DNA from: Methylobacterium frigidaeris
Lineage (GTDB): Bacteria; Pseudomonadota; Alphaproteobacteria; Rhizobiales; Beijerinckiaceae
DNA length: 64,000 bases
Assembly (NCBI RefSeq): GCF_022179185.1
Contig: NZ_BPQJ01000016.1
Location: 93,500 to 157,499, forward strand
Direction: 5' to 3'
Shown: piece after piece, positions 18,605-31,054 of the stretch
How positions within the stretch are numbered: position 1 is the first letter of the stretch
Layout: each line of letters begins with the position of its first letter
Translations under genes and position numbers: made by a program
The notes under the pieces: model-generated
What the model was told of the DNA's origin: nothing
The model's database searches: none
The model's input: the letters and a program-made list of their open reading frames with translations, nothing else

Positions 18605-19582
18605 ATGACGGGAAACCACGACCACCACGGTCACGATCATGAGCATGGCGAGCACGGGCACGACCACCACGGCCACGGTCACGGCGGCCTCGGCCACGTC
18701 CATGCGCCCGCGAACTTCGGTAAGGCTTTCGTCATCGGCATCGGCCTGAACCTCGCGTTCGTGGTCGCGGAGGTGGTCTTCGGCTTGCTGGGCCACTCGG
18801 TCGCCCTGCTCGCCGACGCGGGGCACAACATGTCCGACGTGCTCGGCCTCGGCGTGGCCTGGGCGGCCACCGTGCTCGCGAGGCGCGCGCCGACCGCGCG
18901 GTTCACCTACGGGCTCGGCAGCTCGTCAATCCTGGCGGCCCTGTTCAACGCGGTGTTCCTGCTGGTCGTCGTCGGCGGCCTGTCCTGGGAGGCCATCCAG
19001 CGCCTGGTCGAGCCGGAGCCGGTCGCCGGGAAGACGGTCATGGCCGTCGCGGCCATCGGCATCGTGCTCAACGGCGTCTGCGCCTGGCTGTTCGCGTCCG
19101 GCCGCAAGGGCGACCTGAACGTGCGCGGCGCGTTCATGCACATGGCCGCCGACGCGCTGGTCTCCGCCGGCGTGGTGGTGGCCGGCCTCGTCATTCTGCT
19201 GACCGGCTGGACCTGGCTCGACCCCGCCGTGACCCTGGCCATCAACGCGGTGATCGTCTGGGGGACCTGGGGCCTGCTCACGGGCTCGCTGAGCATGTCG
19301 CTCGACGCGGTGCCGCCGGGCATCGAGCTGGCGCGGGTCCGGTCGTTCCTGGAGGGTCAGCCCGGCGTCGCCGGCCTGCACGACCTCCACGTCTGGTCAA
19401 TCAGCACGACCGACGTCGCGATGACCGCCCACGTCCTGATGCCGGGCGGCCACCCGGGCGACGCGTTCCTGCTCCGGACCGCCGCGGACCTGAAGGAGCG
19501 CTTCGGGATCGGGCACGCCACCCTGCAGGTGGAGACCGACGCCTCCACCCCCTGTGTGCTGGCGCCCGACCACGTAGTCTGA
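18605..19582 (+). CDS. czcD: CDF-family Zn/Co/Cd exporter
   Basis: This is a proton-coupled divalent-cation exporter of the inner membrane. The 325 residues begin with a His-rich cytosolic segment (HDHHGHDHEHGEHGHDHH), followed by six membrane helices. The paired metal-site motifs are ADAGHNMSDV (HxxxD, helix 2) and FMHMAADALVSAG (HxxxD, helix 5), and a ferredoxin-like C-terminal domain includes LHDLHVWSI. HxxxD in both helices is the zinc-type site. The start at 18605 follows GAGGG. A MerR operator lies 49 bases upstream, tying it to the Zn/Cd ATPase regulon. Confidence 0.92.
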   Translation: MTGNHDHHGHDHEHGEHGHDHHGHGHGGLGHVHAPANFGKAFVIGIGLNLAFVVAEVVFGLLGHSVALLADAGHNMSDVLGLGVAWAATVLARRAPTARFTYGLGSSSILAALFNAVFLLVVVGGLSWEAIQRLVEPEPVAGKTVMAVAAIGIVLNGVCAWLFASGRKGDLNVRGAFMHMAADALVSAGVVVAGLVILLTGWTWLDPAVTLAINAVIVWGTWGLLTGSLSMSLDAVPPGIELARVRSFLEGQPGVAGLHDLHVWSISTTDVAMTAHVLMPGGHPGDAFLLRTAADLKERFGIGHATLQVETDASTPCVLAPDHVV

Positions 19583-19593
19583 GGCCGGTCGGC

Positions 19594-19824
19594 TCAGTCG
19601 TCGTCGTGGTGATGGTGGTGGGGCCTGTCCCAGTAGGGGCGGCGTTCATCGTAGCGGCGCTGATGGTAGTGCCGGACGACGACGTCGTCATGGTCGCCGT
19701 GGCGGTAAACGTCGACGTGGTCGTGCGGGCGCCGATACCCGTAGCCGCCCTCGTAGTATTGGGCGGAGGCCGCGGCCGGCGCGAGGATCAGGGCCGCCGC
19801 AAGGCCGGCGAGGATCGTCCTCAT
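19594..19824 (-). CDS. Small exported His/Tyr-rich protein
   Basis: The 76 residues begin with a clear signal peptide (MRTILAGLAAALILAPAAASA). The mature part is rich in Tyr, His, Asp and Arg and ends in a run of five His and three Asp. It probably binds metal ions in the periplasm. GGAG precedes the ATG at 19824. It converges on the CDF gene, and no known family name applies. Confidence 0.68.
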   Translation of the reverse strand: MRTILAGLAAALILAPAAASAQYYEGGYGYRRPHDHVDVYRHGDHDDVVVRHYHQRRYDERRPYWDRPHHHHHDDD

Positions 19825-19981
19825 GTGTCGCTCCGAAGGTGTCTCAGGTCACGGTCACCTTGCGACGCCCCGATTGAACGCACCCTGAGATAGCCGTTCA
19901 GGGAGCGGTAACCTTCGAGGGTCCGGGAAACCGAAGGGGCCGCGGACCGGGCTTCCCTGGTCCGCAACCCCTTCGGCGGCC

Positions 19982-20221
19982 TCAGTGGCGATGCTCTTCG
20001 ACGACCGTGTGCTCGTGGACGTCGTGATGGTGCTCGTGCACGACCGGGCGTTCGTGGTGCTCCCGCACGACGGTGCCGTGGGTGTGCTCGACGTCGTGAC
20101 GATGGTGGTCGCCGTGGACCGACACGCCGCCCGGACCGACGTCCACGTGCTGGGCGAACGCGCCGACCGGCGCGAGGGCCAGGGCGGCGGAGGCGGCCAG
20201 GGCGGCAATCGTGATCTTCAT
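19982..20221 (-). CDS. Small exported His-rich protein
   Basis: This 79-residue protein starts with a signal peptide ending near APVGAFA. It continues with a mature part in which His-His, Glu-His and Asp-His pairs dominate (for example HEHHHDVHEHTVVEEHRH). AGGAG lies upstream of the ATG at 20221. It is likely a periplasmic zinc/nickel/copper buffer. It is similar in style, not in sequence, to the neighbour at 19594-19824. A bidirectional terminator lies behind its start region. Confidence 0.65.
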   Translation of the reverse strand: MKITIAALAASAALALAPVGAFAQHVDVGPGGVSVHGDHHRHDVEHTHGTVVREHHERPVVHEHHHDVHEHTVVEEHRH

Positions 20222-20259
20222 CGAAGGTCTCCTGGTTTCGAGGTTGGGCAGAGAATGCG

Positions 20260-20297
20260 CGAGCCGAAAAAAACCGTTCCGGGATTTTTTCGGCTCG
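20260..20297. terminator. Bidirectional intrinsic terminator-like hairpin
   Basis: CGAGCCGAAAAAA (20260-20272) and TTTTTTCGGCTCG (20285-20297) form a perfect 13-bp stem around a 12-base loop. The A and T runs within the stem look like an intrinsic terminator in either direction. It lies upstream of the His-rich gene on the minus strand and 229 bases before the next plus-strand gene. Confidence 0.6.
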
Positions 20298-20525
20298 GTA
20301 TCCGTGCTGGTCCGACCAGCAACGGATCGCGGGCTAGCCTGCCTGCCAACTGCGCGACGAGCCACGAATGCCCTTGCGTCATGAGATTTACTTCCGTGCA
20401 TCGCCATGTACCGGCCTTGCCGAGGGATGACCTTTCCGGACCTGGGAAGCTTTCGTTCAGGCCGTGTTCAACGCGCCACGGCGATGGCTTGTGTTATCCG
20501 GAGGGAATCGCACATAAGGCCGGAG

Positions 20526-20897
20526 ATGGGTTCAGGACACGGGCATAGCCGCCGACGGGCGGCACGCGCATGGTGGGCGGCTGCCGCCCGCCTGCTCGCG
20601 CTCGTCCTCGCCCTGTCCCTGGTCGCGCCGGTCACCGGATACGCGGACGACATCGCGTTCCACCAAGGCCATCGCTCCGTGACCGAGGTTTCGATGGCGG
20701 ACGCCGCGCCGGGCGCGGACGCGACCGATCCGGGGCTGGCTTGCCACCTCCATTGCGGCTGCCACCAGGTCGCCCCGGCAGTGGCGGGCAGTCCCGTCGT
20801 GCCCTGCCTCGAAGCCATGTCGCCTGTCTACGCCCGGGTCAGCGAGACGGCCTCCTCCATCGCCCCCGACCGCCTGCCCGAACCTCCCAGGACGTGA
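20526..20897 (+). CDS. Small exported or membrane-anchored hypothetical protein preceding czcB
   Basis: About 123 residues. A basic N-terminus and a hydrophobic segment (LLALVLALSLVAPVTGYA) form a signal peptide, and the mature part holds CHLHCGCHQ, a compact Cys/His cluster. Such small Cys/His proteins are common in front of czc/cus operons and may be metal-binding. The ATG at 20526 has a purine-rich stretch very close to it; an upstream start is possible. Family not identified. Confidence 0.55.
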   Translation: MGSGHGHSRRRAARAWWAAAARLLALVLALSLVAPVTGYADDIAFHQGHRSVTEVSMADAAPGADATDPGLACHLHCGCHQVAPAVAGSPVVPCLEAMSPVYARVSETASSIAPDRLPEPPRT

Positions 20898-21024
20898 GGC
20901 GACGGCGCCCTCGCGGCGCATGTCCCGGCCCTGCGCCATATCCGGCGCCGGCTTCCCCACGTGAACCACGGGTCCGACCGCGAGCGCCCTCGGCGCCGAC
21001 CGGAAGCCCGTCCGAGTAGGTCCC

Positions 21025-22437
21025 ATGCGCATCCTCCTCCCCGCGGTCCTCCTGGCCGCCGGCATCGCCATCGGTGCCGCCGTGCCCGCCGTCTCCGACT
21101 TCGTCCGTGGCACCCTCGTCACCGCGGGCGTGCCGCCGACCCTGCTCGCGTTCACCGGCCCGCCCGCCAAGGCTCCCGAGGCCAGGCACGCGGATGGCGA
21201 CGGCCACGATCACGACAAGGGGGCGGGAAAGGCCGGGCACGACCATGCAAGCCACGCCCCCGCCGCGGAGCCCGGGAAAGCCGCGGCGGCTCCCGCGCAG
21301 GGTCATGCCCATGGCGGCCACGGGCACGAGGAGGGCGAGGGACACGCCGAGGAGGGCGTGATCAAGATGCGGCCCGAGCAGGTAGCCGGACAGGACATCA
21401 AGGTCGCGCCCGTCGAGGGCGGGACGCTTGCCCGGCACCTGCTGGTTCCCGGCACCATCACCCCGGACATGGACCGGATCGCCCGGGTGCCGGCCAAGGT
21501 CGTCGGCACCGTGGCGGAGATGCGCAAGCGCCTCGGCGACGCCGTGCGGAAGGGCGAGGTCGTCGCCGTCCTCGACAGCCGCGAGGTCGCCGACGCCAAG
21601 AGCGAGTACCTCACGGCCGTCGTCCGCGCCGACCTGGAGAAGACCAACTTCGACCGGCAGCAGGCCCTCTGGGACAAGCGCGTCTCGGCCGAGTCCGCCT
21701 ACCTGAACGCCAAGGCCGTCTACACCGAGGCCACCCTGCGCCAGGACCTCGCCCGCCAGAAGCTCTCGGCGCTCGGCCTGAACGCCGCCGAGGTGGCCAG
21801 GCTCGCCAAGCAGGACGAGGCCACGCCCAACGCCTCCACCCTGCGCCAGTACGAGCTGCGCTCGCCTCTCTCGGGCCGGGTCGTCGAGCGCAAGGTCGAC
21901 GTCGGCACGGCGGTGGGCAAGGAGGGCGACCCGTCCGACGTCTACACCGTCGCCGACCTCTCCGCGGTCTGGATCGAGCTCTCCGTCCCCACGGTCGAGC
22001 TTGGCCAGGTGAAGGAGGGCGCCCGCGTCGTCGTCACGCCGAGCCGGGAGGGCGGCGGCCGGAACGAGGAGGGCAAGGTCATCTTCGTCAGCCCGTTCCT
22101 GAACCAGGAAACCCGCTCGGCCCGGGTCATCGTCGCCCTGCCGAACAAGGACATGGCCTGGCGGCCCGGCACGTTCGTCACCGCCGAGGTCGAGATCGCG
22201 CGCGACGAGGTGCCGGTGCGCATCCCCAAGTCGGCGCTGCAGACCGTCGAGGGCAAGCGCGTGGTCTTCGTGCGCACCGAGGAGGGCTTCGAGAAGCGCG
22301 AGGTCGAGCTCGGACGATCGGACGACGATTCCCACGAAGTCACCGCCGGCCTGAGGGCCGGCGAGGAGATCGCGGTCGCCAACTCCTTCCTCCTCAAGGC
22401 CGAGCTCGGGAAGAGCGAAGCCGACCACGACCATTGA
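21025..22437 (+). CDS. czcB: RND efflux periplasmic adaptor, CzcB type
   Basis: It links the inner-membrane pump to the outer-membrane channel and may hand metal to the pump. The 470 residues contain an N-terminal signal/anchor, a His/Asp-rich linker (GDGHDHDKG, GHAHGGHGHEEGEGHAEEG) and a lipoyl/hairpin region (VPAKVVGTVAEMRKRLGDAV). Beta-barrel and membrane-proximal domains follow, and a His-rich tail (EADHDH) closes the protein. It is 11 bases upstream of czcA. No outer-membrane factor gene is adjacent; the nearest in the window is at 62.4 kb in another operon. Confidence 0.9.
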   Translation: MRILLPAVLLAAGIAIGAAVPAVSDFVRGTLVTAGVPPTLLAFTGPPAKAPEARHADGDGHDHDKGAGKAGHDHASHAPAAEPGKAAAAPAQGHAHGGHGHEEGEGHAEEGVIKMRPEQVAGQDIKVAPVEGGTLARHLLVPGTITPDMDRIARVPAKVVGTVAEMRKRLGDAVRKGEVVAVLDSREVADAKSEYLTAVVRADLEKTNFDRQQALWDKRVSAESAYLNAKAVYTEATLRQDLARQKLSALGLNAAEVARLAKQDEATPNASTLRQYELRSPLSGRVVERKVDVGTAVGKEGDPSDVYTVADLSAVWIELSVPTVELGQVKEGARVVVTPSREGGGRNEEGKVIFVSPFLNQETRSARVIVALPNKDMAWRPGTFVTAEVEIARDEVPVRIPKSALQTVEGKRVVFVRTEEGFEKREVELGRSDDDSHEVTAGLRAGEEIAVANSFLLKAELGKSEADHDH

Positions 22438-22448
22438 GGGAGGGCGAC

Positions 22449-25697
<3,249 letters not shown>

Positions 25698-25701
25698 CCC
25701 G

Positions 25702-26241
25702 ATGCGGACCGTCCGGTGCTGGGCGGCGGTGACGGCCGTCATCGCCCCGTCCTGCGCGGCCCTTGCCGGCGAGGCGCCGTTCGGCCTCGCCTGGGGACCG
25801 GTCGCGACGGTGCCGCGGCCGCTCAAGGTGGGCCGGGAGGCGAACCTGACCGCGCTGCACTACCCGCGGGGCTGGCGGCCGGCCGTCGGCCCGGAAACCG
25901 CCGAGGTCGTGCTGGTGGTCTGCCGGGAGGAGGGACTGCAGCAGGTCGTGTGGGTCGGCCTGCCCCTGGCCGGCGATGCGTTCGCGCGGGCGCGCCAGGC
26001 CATCCGCGACGAGGGCGTCCGTCGTTACGGCGAGCCCGACCCGGGGCCGTCGCCCGGTTCCGAGGTTTGGCCTGGCGGCGGGGCGCTCCTGGCCACCCGC
26101 GAGGTCGGGGACGGTCGGCGCGAGCTCGTCATGACGACGTTCGGGCCCGGTTACGCGGCCTGTTCGGCGGCCCACCGCGCCGCGACCGGACACCCGGCCG
26201 GCGCGCACGTCGCCGACCTCATCGGACATGACGGCCCTTGA
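25702..26241 (+). CDS. Exported hypothetical protein of the czc cluster
   Basis: This 179-residue protein starts 4 bases after the czcA stop. It has a short signal peptide (cut near CAALAGEA) and a mature domain with strand-rich stretches (TAEVVLVVCREEGLQQVVWV). I do not recognise a family. Tight linkage with czcA suggests an accessory periplasmic role in metal efflux. Confidence 0.7.
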   Translation: MRTVRCWAAVTAVIAPSCAALAGEAPFGLAWGPVATVPRPLKVGREANLTALHYPRGWRPAVGPETAEVVLVVCREEGLQQVVWVGLPLAGDAFARARQAIRDEGVRRYGEPDPGPSPGSEVWPGGGALLATREVGDGRRELVMTTFGPGYAACSAAHRAATGHPAGAHVADLIGHDGP

Positions 26242-26278
26242 GCCTGCGGCAGGGCGGAAACGAGGATACGGGAGCGAC

Positions 26279-27196
26279 ATGGGACACGGACATTCGCATG
26301 GGGGCGGCATTCCGTCAGGCTCGGCGGCGGGCCGGAACAAGGGACGCCTCGCGTGGGCGCTCGCCCTGACCTTAACCTACATGGCCGCCGAGGTAGTGGG
26401 CGGGCTGCTCACCGGCAGCCTCGCGCTGCTGGCCGACGCCGCCCACATGGTCACGGACGCCGGCGGCCTGGCCTTGTCGCTGCTCGCCATCCATTACGCG
26501 GCCAAGGCGCCGACGCCAGGCAAGAGCTTCGGCTACATGCGCTTCGAGATCCTGGCGGCACTGGCGAACGCCGTCGTGCTGCTCGGGGTGACGGCCTACA
26601 TCCTCTACGAGGCGTACCGCCGCTTCGTCGAGCCGACCGAGATCCTCGGCTGGCCGATGATGGCGGTGGCGTTCGTCGGGCTCGGCGTGAACCTCGCCAG
26701 CATGCGGCTGCTGGCCGGGGGCTCGTCCGAGAGCCTCAACGTCAAGGGCGCCTACTTCGAGGTGTTCTCGGACATGCTGGGCTCGGTCGGCGTCATCGCC
26801 GCCGCCCTGGTCGTGATGGCGACGGGCTGGCGCTGGGTCGACCCGCTCGTCGGCGCCGGCATCGGCCTGTTCATCGTGCCCCGAACCTGGCGCCTCCTGG
26901 GCGAGGCGCTCCACGTCCTGCTGGAAGGCACGCCGCCGGGCGTCGACCTGGGCGCGCTGAAGGCCGGGATCGAGGGTATGCCGGGCGTGCGGCGCGCCTA
27001 CGACCTGCATGCCTGGACGTTGACCTCGGGCTTCGACGCGATGAGCGGACACGTGGTCGTGGATGACGTCGCGGCGGGCCCGGGCGTGATCCGGGCGATC
27101 CGGCGCTTGGTGAAGGACCGCCACGGCATCGAGCACGTCACCATCCAGGTCGAAAACGAGGCACTCGCGTCCGAGGCTCCCAGTCTTGCGGTCTAG
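26279..27196 (+). CDS. CDF-family cation exporter with HxxxD/ExxxD metal site
   Basis: This 305-residue, six-helix exporter has a short His-rich N-terminus (GHGHSHGGG). Helix 2 carries LLADAAHMVTDAGG (HxxxD). In helix 5 the first ligand is Glu (YFEVFSDMLGS), giving ExxxD rather than HxxxD as in the CDF at 18605. This subgroup may prefer a different metal. I prefer the ATG at 26279 with GGGAG upstream over an in-frame ATG at 26228, which would overlap the previous gene by 14 bases. It is the last gene of the czc block and is followed by a palindromic hairpin. Confidence 0.88.
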   Translation: MGHGHSHGGGIPSGSAAGRNKGRLAWALALTLTYMAAEVVGGLLTGSLALLADAAHMVTDAGGLALSLLAIHYAAKAPTPGKSFGYMRFEILAALANAVVLLGVTAYILYEAYRRFVEPTEILGWPMMAVAFVGLGVNLASMRLLAGGSSESLNVKGAYFEVFSDMLGSVGVIAAALVVMATGWRWVDPLVGAGIGLFIVPRTWRLLGEALHVLLEGTPPGVDLGALKAGIEGMPGVRRAYDLHAWTLTSGFDAMSGHVVVDDVAAGPGVIRAIRRLVKDRHGIEHVTIQVENEALASEAPSLAV

Positions 27197-27215
27197 GAGG
27201 CCTCGATGGTCGGTC

Positions 27216-27239
27216 CCCCGTCGGGCATGCCCGACGGGG
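27216..27239 (+). terminator. Perfect 24-bp palindrome after the CDF gene
   Basis: CCCCGTCGGGCATGCCCGACGGGG begins 20 bases past the stop of the CDF gene. It can form a strong hairpin with almost no loop. Likely a terminator, though it lacks a T-run. Confidence 0.5.
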
Positions 27240-27248
27240 CGGGCCGGC

Positions 27249-27560
27249 ATGCGGAACGGCTTCGCTTGCCGGGTTGTTGCTCGGTTGCCGGCCCGTCCAT
27301 GGTCGGCATGGAGCCGCCGGCGACGACCAGCGCGCCGATACCCGGAGAGGAACACCCTGCTCGTTGCCGCCGTCCTGGCCGCCTTCGGCGGCGCGACCTC
27401 GGCCTCCCCCGCGCCCGGCCTGCCCGGCGCCGTGGTCGCGCCGCCGGACGTGGTTTCCGTCCGTATGGAGCGGATGCACGGCGACCATCACCACCGAATG
27501 ATGCGGCACCACCGCCAAGGCCACATGATGCGGCATATGCACCGCCACCGCCGCATGTGA
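27249..27560 (+). CDS. Small His/Met-rich exported protein, start uncertain
   Basis: The C-terminal 70 residues look real: a hydrophobic signal-like stretch (TLLVAAVLAAFGGATSASPA), then a tail packed with His, Met and Arg (MHGDHHHRMMRHHRQGHMM). A GGAGAGG lies just before the signal-like stretch near 27342, but no ATG, GTG or TTG follows it at the right distance. The in-frame ATG at 27249 gives an odd Arg-rich extension. So the true start may be lost. Probably a periplasmic metal-binding peptide or its remnant. Confidence 0.42.
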   Translation: MRNGFACRVVARLPARPWSAWSRRRRPARRYPERNTLLVAAVLAAFGGATSASPAPGLPGAVVAPPDVVSVRMERMHGDHHHRMMRHHRQGHMMRHMHRHRRM

Positions 27561-27689
27561 GACGGTCGGGACCCATCAGGGGCCCGTTTCTCGCGGGGGC
27601 TCACGGCGGCGCCCTACGGCCGGCGGGGGAAAGGGGACGCCTTTCGGCCCCGGCTCGTCGGGCGGACGAGGTCGGGCGTCGGGGCGCGC

Positions 27690-28859
27690 CTACCGTGCGC
27701 CCCATGAGGCTACGGCCAGCCCGACGTTGGCCAACGCGAGCGCCAGCAGCAGGCCGTAGGTCGCGTCCGCGCCGCCGTAGGTCAGCGCCACCGCCCCGAG
27801 CGAGGGGGCGAGCGCCTGTGCGATCAGGCCCCCGGCCGGGCGAGGCGGCCCACCAGGATTGGGTAGCGCTCCGGCCCGAACAAGGCGAGCGGCACAGTGC
27901 CTCCGGCGATGGAGTAGATCCCGTTGCCAGCCCCGTAGAGCATCAGGGCAACGGCGACGGCCGGAATGCCCGCCGCCAGGATGGCAAGCCCGAGCGCCAC
28001 GAGGACCATGGCGACCGTCAGCGTCCATAGCGGGTGGTGGCGCCCCTCGTTGGCCATCTCAACGACGCGGGCGCCGACCTGGGCCGGCTCGATCAGCGCA
28101 CCGTAGGATACGGCGGCGAGCGCCACGCCGCGCGCCTGCAGCAGCGCGATCAGGTGCACCGAGACCAGCGCCATCACGGCGCCGCCCAGGACCAGCACGC
28201 CGGTCATCAGCAGGAAGGCGCGCCGCTCGCGCGGCGTCAGGGGCTCGTTGCGTCCGCGTGCGCCATCCGCGCCGGGCGCGGTCGCGGGAGCCTGCTGGAT
28301 CAGGCCGAGCACCAGCGGCAGCGTCACGGCGAGATGCAGCCCGGCATAGGCGAGGCACGCACCCCGCCAGCCGACCTGCTCGACGAGGAAGGCGGAAAGC
28401 GGCCAGCAGACGGTGCTGGCAAACCCGCCCCAGAGGGTCAGCGTGGTGATGGCCGGGCGCGCCTCGGCGCTGTAGAGCCGACCGAGGGTGGCGAAGGCCG
28501 GGTCGTACAGGCCGCAGCCCATGCCGAGCCCGAGGAGGAGCCAGCCGGCGAGGAATACCGGCAGGCTCGGTGCCAGGCCGATCACCAGGTAGCCACCCGC
28601 CAGCAGCAAGGCCGCCGATGCGAGGACCGGCCGGCCGCCATGCCGATGGATGGCGATTCCGACCCGGGGCGAGGCGAATGCCGCCACCAGCAAGGCCGAT
28701 GGATAGGCCGCCGGCCACCCAGGCCAGCGGGCAACCCGTGTCGCCGGCGACGGGACCGGCGAGCACCGCCGGCAGGTAGAAGGACGACCCCCAGGCGAGG
28801 ATCTCCACCACCCCCAGGGCGGAGATGACGACGAGGCGGCTGCGGTTCTCAGACCTCAC
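27690..28859 (-). pseudogene. MFS transporter with two frameshifts
   Basis: The N-terminus (SALGVVEILAWGSSFYLPAV) is in one frame. The middle, from AAFASPRVGIAIHRHGG through ILVGRLARPGA, is in another, and the C-terminus (LIAQALAPSLGAVALTYGG to WGAR, stop at 27690) is back in the first. The shifts lie near 28680 and 27835. All membrane segments of a 12-helix transporter of about 390 residues are still present. The damage is therefore recent, or the shifts are sequencing errors. Substrate unknown. A more decayed relative is at 7620-8010. Confidence 0.72.
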
Positions 28860-28919
28860 GGGAGGTGGGCTTCAGGGCCGCTCCCTTGGCCGCGGCGCCG
28901 CGCTCGTACCACCCTGGGA

Positions 28920-29763
28920 GCGGTTCACGATCCACAGTCTGGGCCCGCGTCGCCGCGCTCACGTTCGGTGGGCTTGCCGGGCAGATCGCGGTGATGCACC
29001 GCATCCTGGTCGAGGAGAGGCGCTGGATCTCCGAGAACCGCTTCCTGCACGCGCTGAACTTCTGCACGCTCCTCCCGGCCCCCGAGGCGCAGCAGCTCGC
29101 CACCTACGGGGCTGGCTGATGCATGGCACGCGCGGCGGGCTCGTCGCGGGCGGGCTGTTCGTCCTGCCAGGCGTCGTCGCCATCATGGGCTTAAGCTGGG
29201 TCTACGCGCTCTACGGCAACGTCGGGTTCGTCGCGGGCCTGTTCTTCGGCCTGAAGGCGGCGGTGCTCGCCATCGTGCTCCAGGCGGTGATCCGCATCGG
29301 CAAGCGAGCGCTCAAGGGCTCGGTGATGGTCGGCCTCGCCGCGGCGGCGTTCGTGGCCATCTTCTTCCTCGACGTGCCCTTCCCGGTGATCGTGCTGACG
29401 GCCGGCGTGATCGGCTACCTCGGCGGTCGCGCCGGCCTACCGCAGTTCAAGGTCGGCGGGCACGGGGCGGCGGCAAGGTCGTCGAGGGTCCCTTCCTACT
29501 GGACGACCACGAGCTCCCCCAGGAGCGGGCCGCGACCTGGCACACGCTGGGGATGCTGTTGACCTGGGGCGCGATCTTGCTGCTGCCCGTCGCCGCCATC
29601 CTGATCGCCGTCGGGCCGAACGACGTCTTCAGCCACGTCGCGGTGTTCTTCTCGAAGATGGCGATGGTGACGTTCGGCGGGGCGTACGCGGTGCTCTCCT
29701 ACGTCGCCCAGCAGGCGGTGGAGCACTACGGCTGGCTCAAGCCCGGCGAGATGCTGGATCTTG
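28920..29763 (+). pseudogene. chrA: Chromate transporter chrA remnant
   Basis: Characteristic ChrA blocks are seen in three successive frames. LTFGGLAGQIAVMHRILVEE and LPAPEAQQLATY lie before about 29108, and WLMHGTRGGLVAGGLFVLPG runs to about 29465. LLLPVAAILIAVGPNDVFSH and KMAMVTFGGAYAVLSYV run to EMLD near 29760. The gene then stops matching, so the last ~100 or more residues (after the second FGG motif) are missing, and two frameshifts disrupt the rest. It is not expected to make a working exporter. Confidence 0.82.
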
Positions 29764-30265
29764 TCGCGACCCGGGTCCGGGGGCCGTGCACCGGTGGTGC
29801 CCGGCCTCGCGGTGTCGCGCCTCGGCCACCGTCGGCGACCGGGGCTCGTGCTCCGGGTCCTGCCGACGGCGAAAGGTTCGGGTCAACCCGGGCCGGCCGC
29901 CGCGACAGTTAGTCGGGGAACGGGCTTATCACCCCAAGTTTCCCGATAGCCGAAATTGCCGCCCCAGTGCTGCGCTGCGCTGCACCGAAGTCCCGAACCG
30001 GCGAAACTTGGAGCAGACGTGGCCGCCCCCTCTCGATGGCGGCCACGTTGCGAGGTGCGGACCTGCCGATGACACGGACCTCGTCCCGCTTTCCCGGACC
30101 GGCGTACGGACAGGGAGGTGGCGCAACCGCGTCCAAGGCCGCAACGCTTCGTTAACCATCCCCGCTCCAAACCTCTAGCGTTTGGAGATTTCGATGGCGG
30201 GATAATATTCCTGCCTCTATAATTCCAACATCAGAAGTGAAGCGGGCCGCCAACGGAGGTCTCCC
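29764..30265. other. Intergenic stretch with REP-like element
   Basis: No gene can be supported. It marks the break point of the chrA remnant and contains the REP-like repeat at 30017-30048. Bases 30170-30240 are slightly AT-richer and probably hold the promoter for the gene starting at 30266. Confidence 0.4.
30017..30048. repeat. REP-like inverted repeat, copy 2
   Basis: ACGTGGCCGCC (30017-30027) pairs perfectly with GGCGGCCACGT (30038-30048). The left flank (CAGTGCTGCGCTGCGC, AAGTCCCGAACCG, GGAGCAGACGTGGCC) parallels that at 15400-15460, so this is a second copy of a dispersed palindromic element. Confidence 0.62.
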
Positions 30266-31042
30266 GTGATCATCGCGTTCTTCTCTGACGACACGTCGGC
30301 TCTCCATGCCGCCCTCTTGGCGGGAGCCGCCCTCGCACGCCTGGCAGGCTCCGCGGAGGCGGGGCCGGACCTCGCGCCCGCCGCCGCCGCCGTCTCGAAG
30401 GCCCTGGGCGCCGCGCGCGCGGAGAACCGCCATCTCGCGGTCGCCCTGCCGCTGGCGCGCCTTGCCGACCGCGCCGTACGCGGCAGCGTCGACCTCTCGG
30501 TTGTCTGCCACGGGCCGACGCCCCTCGCCACGGCAGTCGCCCGGTACGCGATGGCCTGCGTGAGCGCCTCCCCCGACCCCGCCCTTGAGCCTCCATGGAT
30601 GCTCTCCTGCTGCGCCCGTGCGCGTCCCTACGGGCTGCGCGTGCTGCCCGTCGCCTCGCCGCCTCTGCGTTGCGACGAGGCGGCACACCTCCGCCGCGGG
30701 TGGCCAGGCCCTTCCCTGGCGGCCCGCGCGGCCGGCCTCGCCGCGGCCCTATGCCTGGCGGCCGAGGATCCCCGCGCGGCCTCCATCGAACCGGCCGACC
30801 TCGCCGCGCTCCTGGCCGGGCCGGCCACGGCCTCGGAGGTCGAGCTCCGGTCCAGGCTCCTGGACCTCGCCCGCGACCTCGACGGTGGCGACGCCGATCC
30901 GGCAGGGCCGTCGCGCCCCGCGGGCGCCGAGCGCGCGAGGCGAGCCCGCCACCTCGCGCCACGGCGCAGGCCCGTCGCGCCCCGCCACGAAGGCTTCGCG
31001 TTCCGCCCCCCCGCCCGCTGCACCTGCACCATCGCCGGTTGA
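30266..31042 (+). CDS. ParA-like hypothetical protein without Walker A
   Basis: This 258-residue protein starts at GTG 30266 with GGAGG upstream. The fold is suggested by MIIAFFSDDTSALHAALLAG, HLAVALPLARLADRAV and DLSVVCHGPTPLATAVARYA. These parallel the gene at 31620, where the corresponding DLPP and GPTPFDEN motifs resemble the ParA/MinD superfamily. No P-loop lysine motif is present where one would expect it, so ATP binding is doubtful. The C-terminal ~50 residues are Arg/Pro-rich. It is followed after 12 bases by the next gene. Function unknown. Confidence 0.6.
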   Translation: MIIAFFSDDTSALHAALLAGAALARLAGSAEAGPDLAPAAAAVSKALGAARAENRHLAVALPLARLADRAVRGSVDLSVVCHGPTPLATAVARYAMACVSASPDPALEPPWMLSCCARARPYGLRVLPVASPPLRCDEAAHLRRGWPGPSLAARAAGLAAALCLAAEDPRAASIEPADLAALLAGPATASEVELRSRLLDLARDLDGGDADPAGPSRPAGAERARRARHLAPRRRPVAPRHEGFAFRPPARCTCTIAG

Positions 31043-31054
31043 AGGAGGAAAGAC

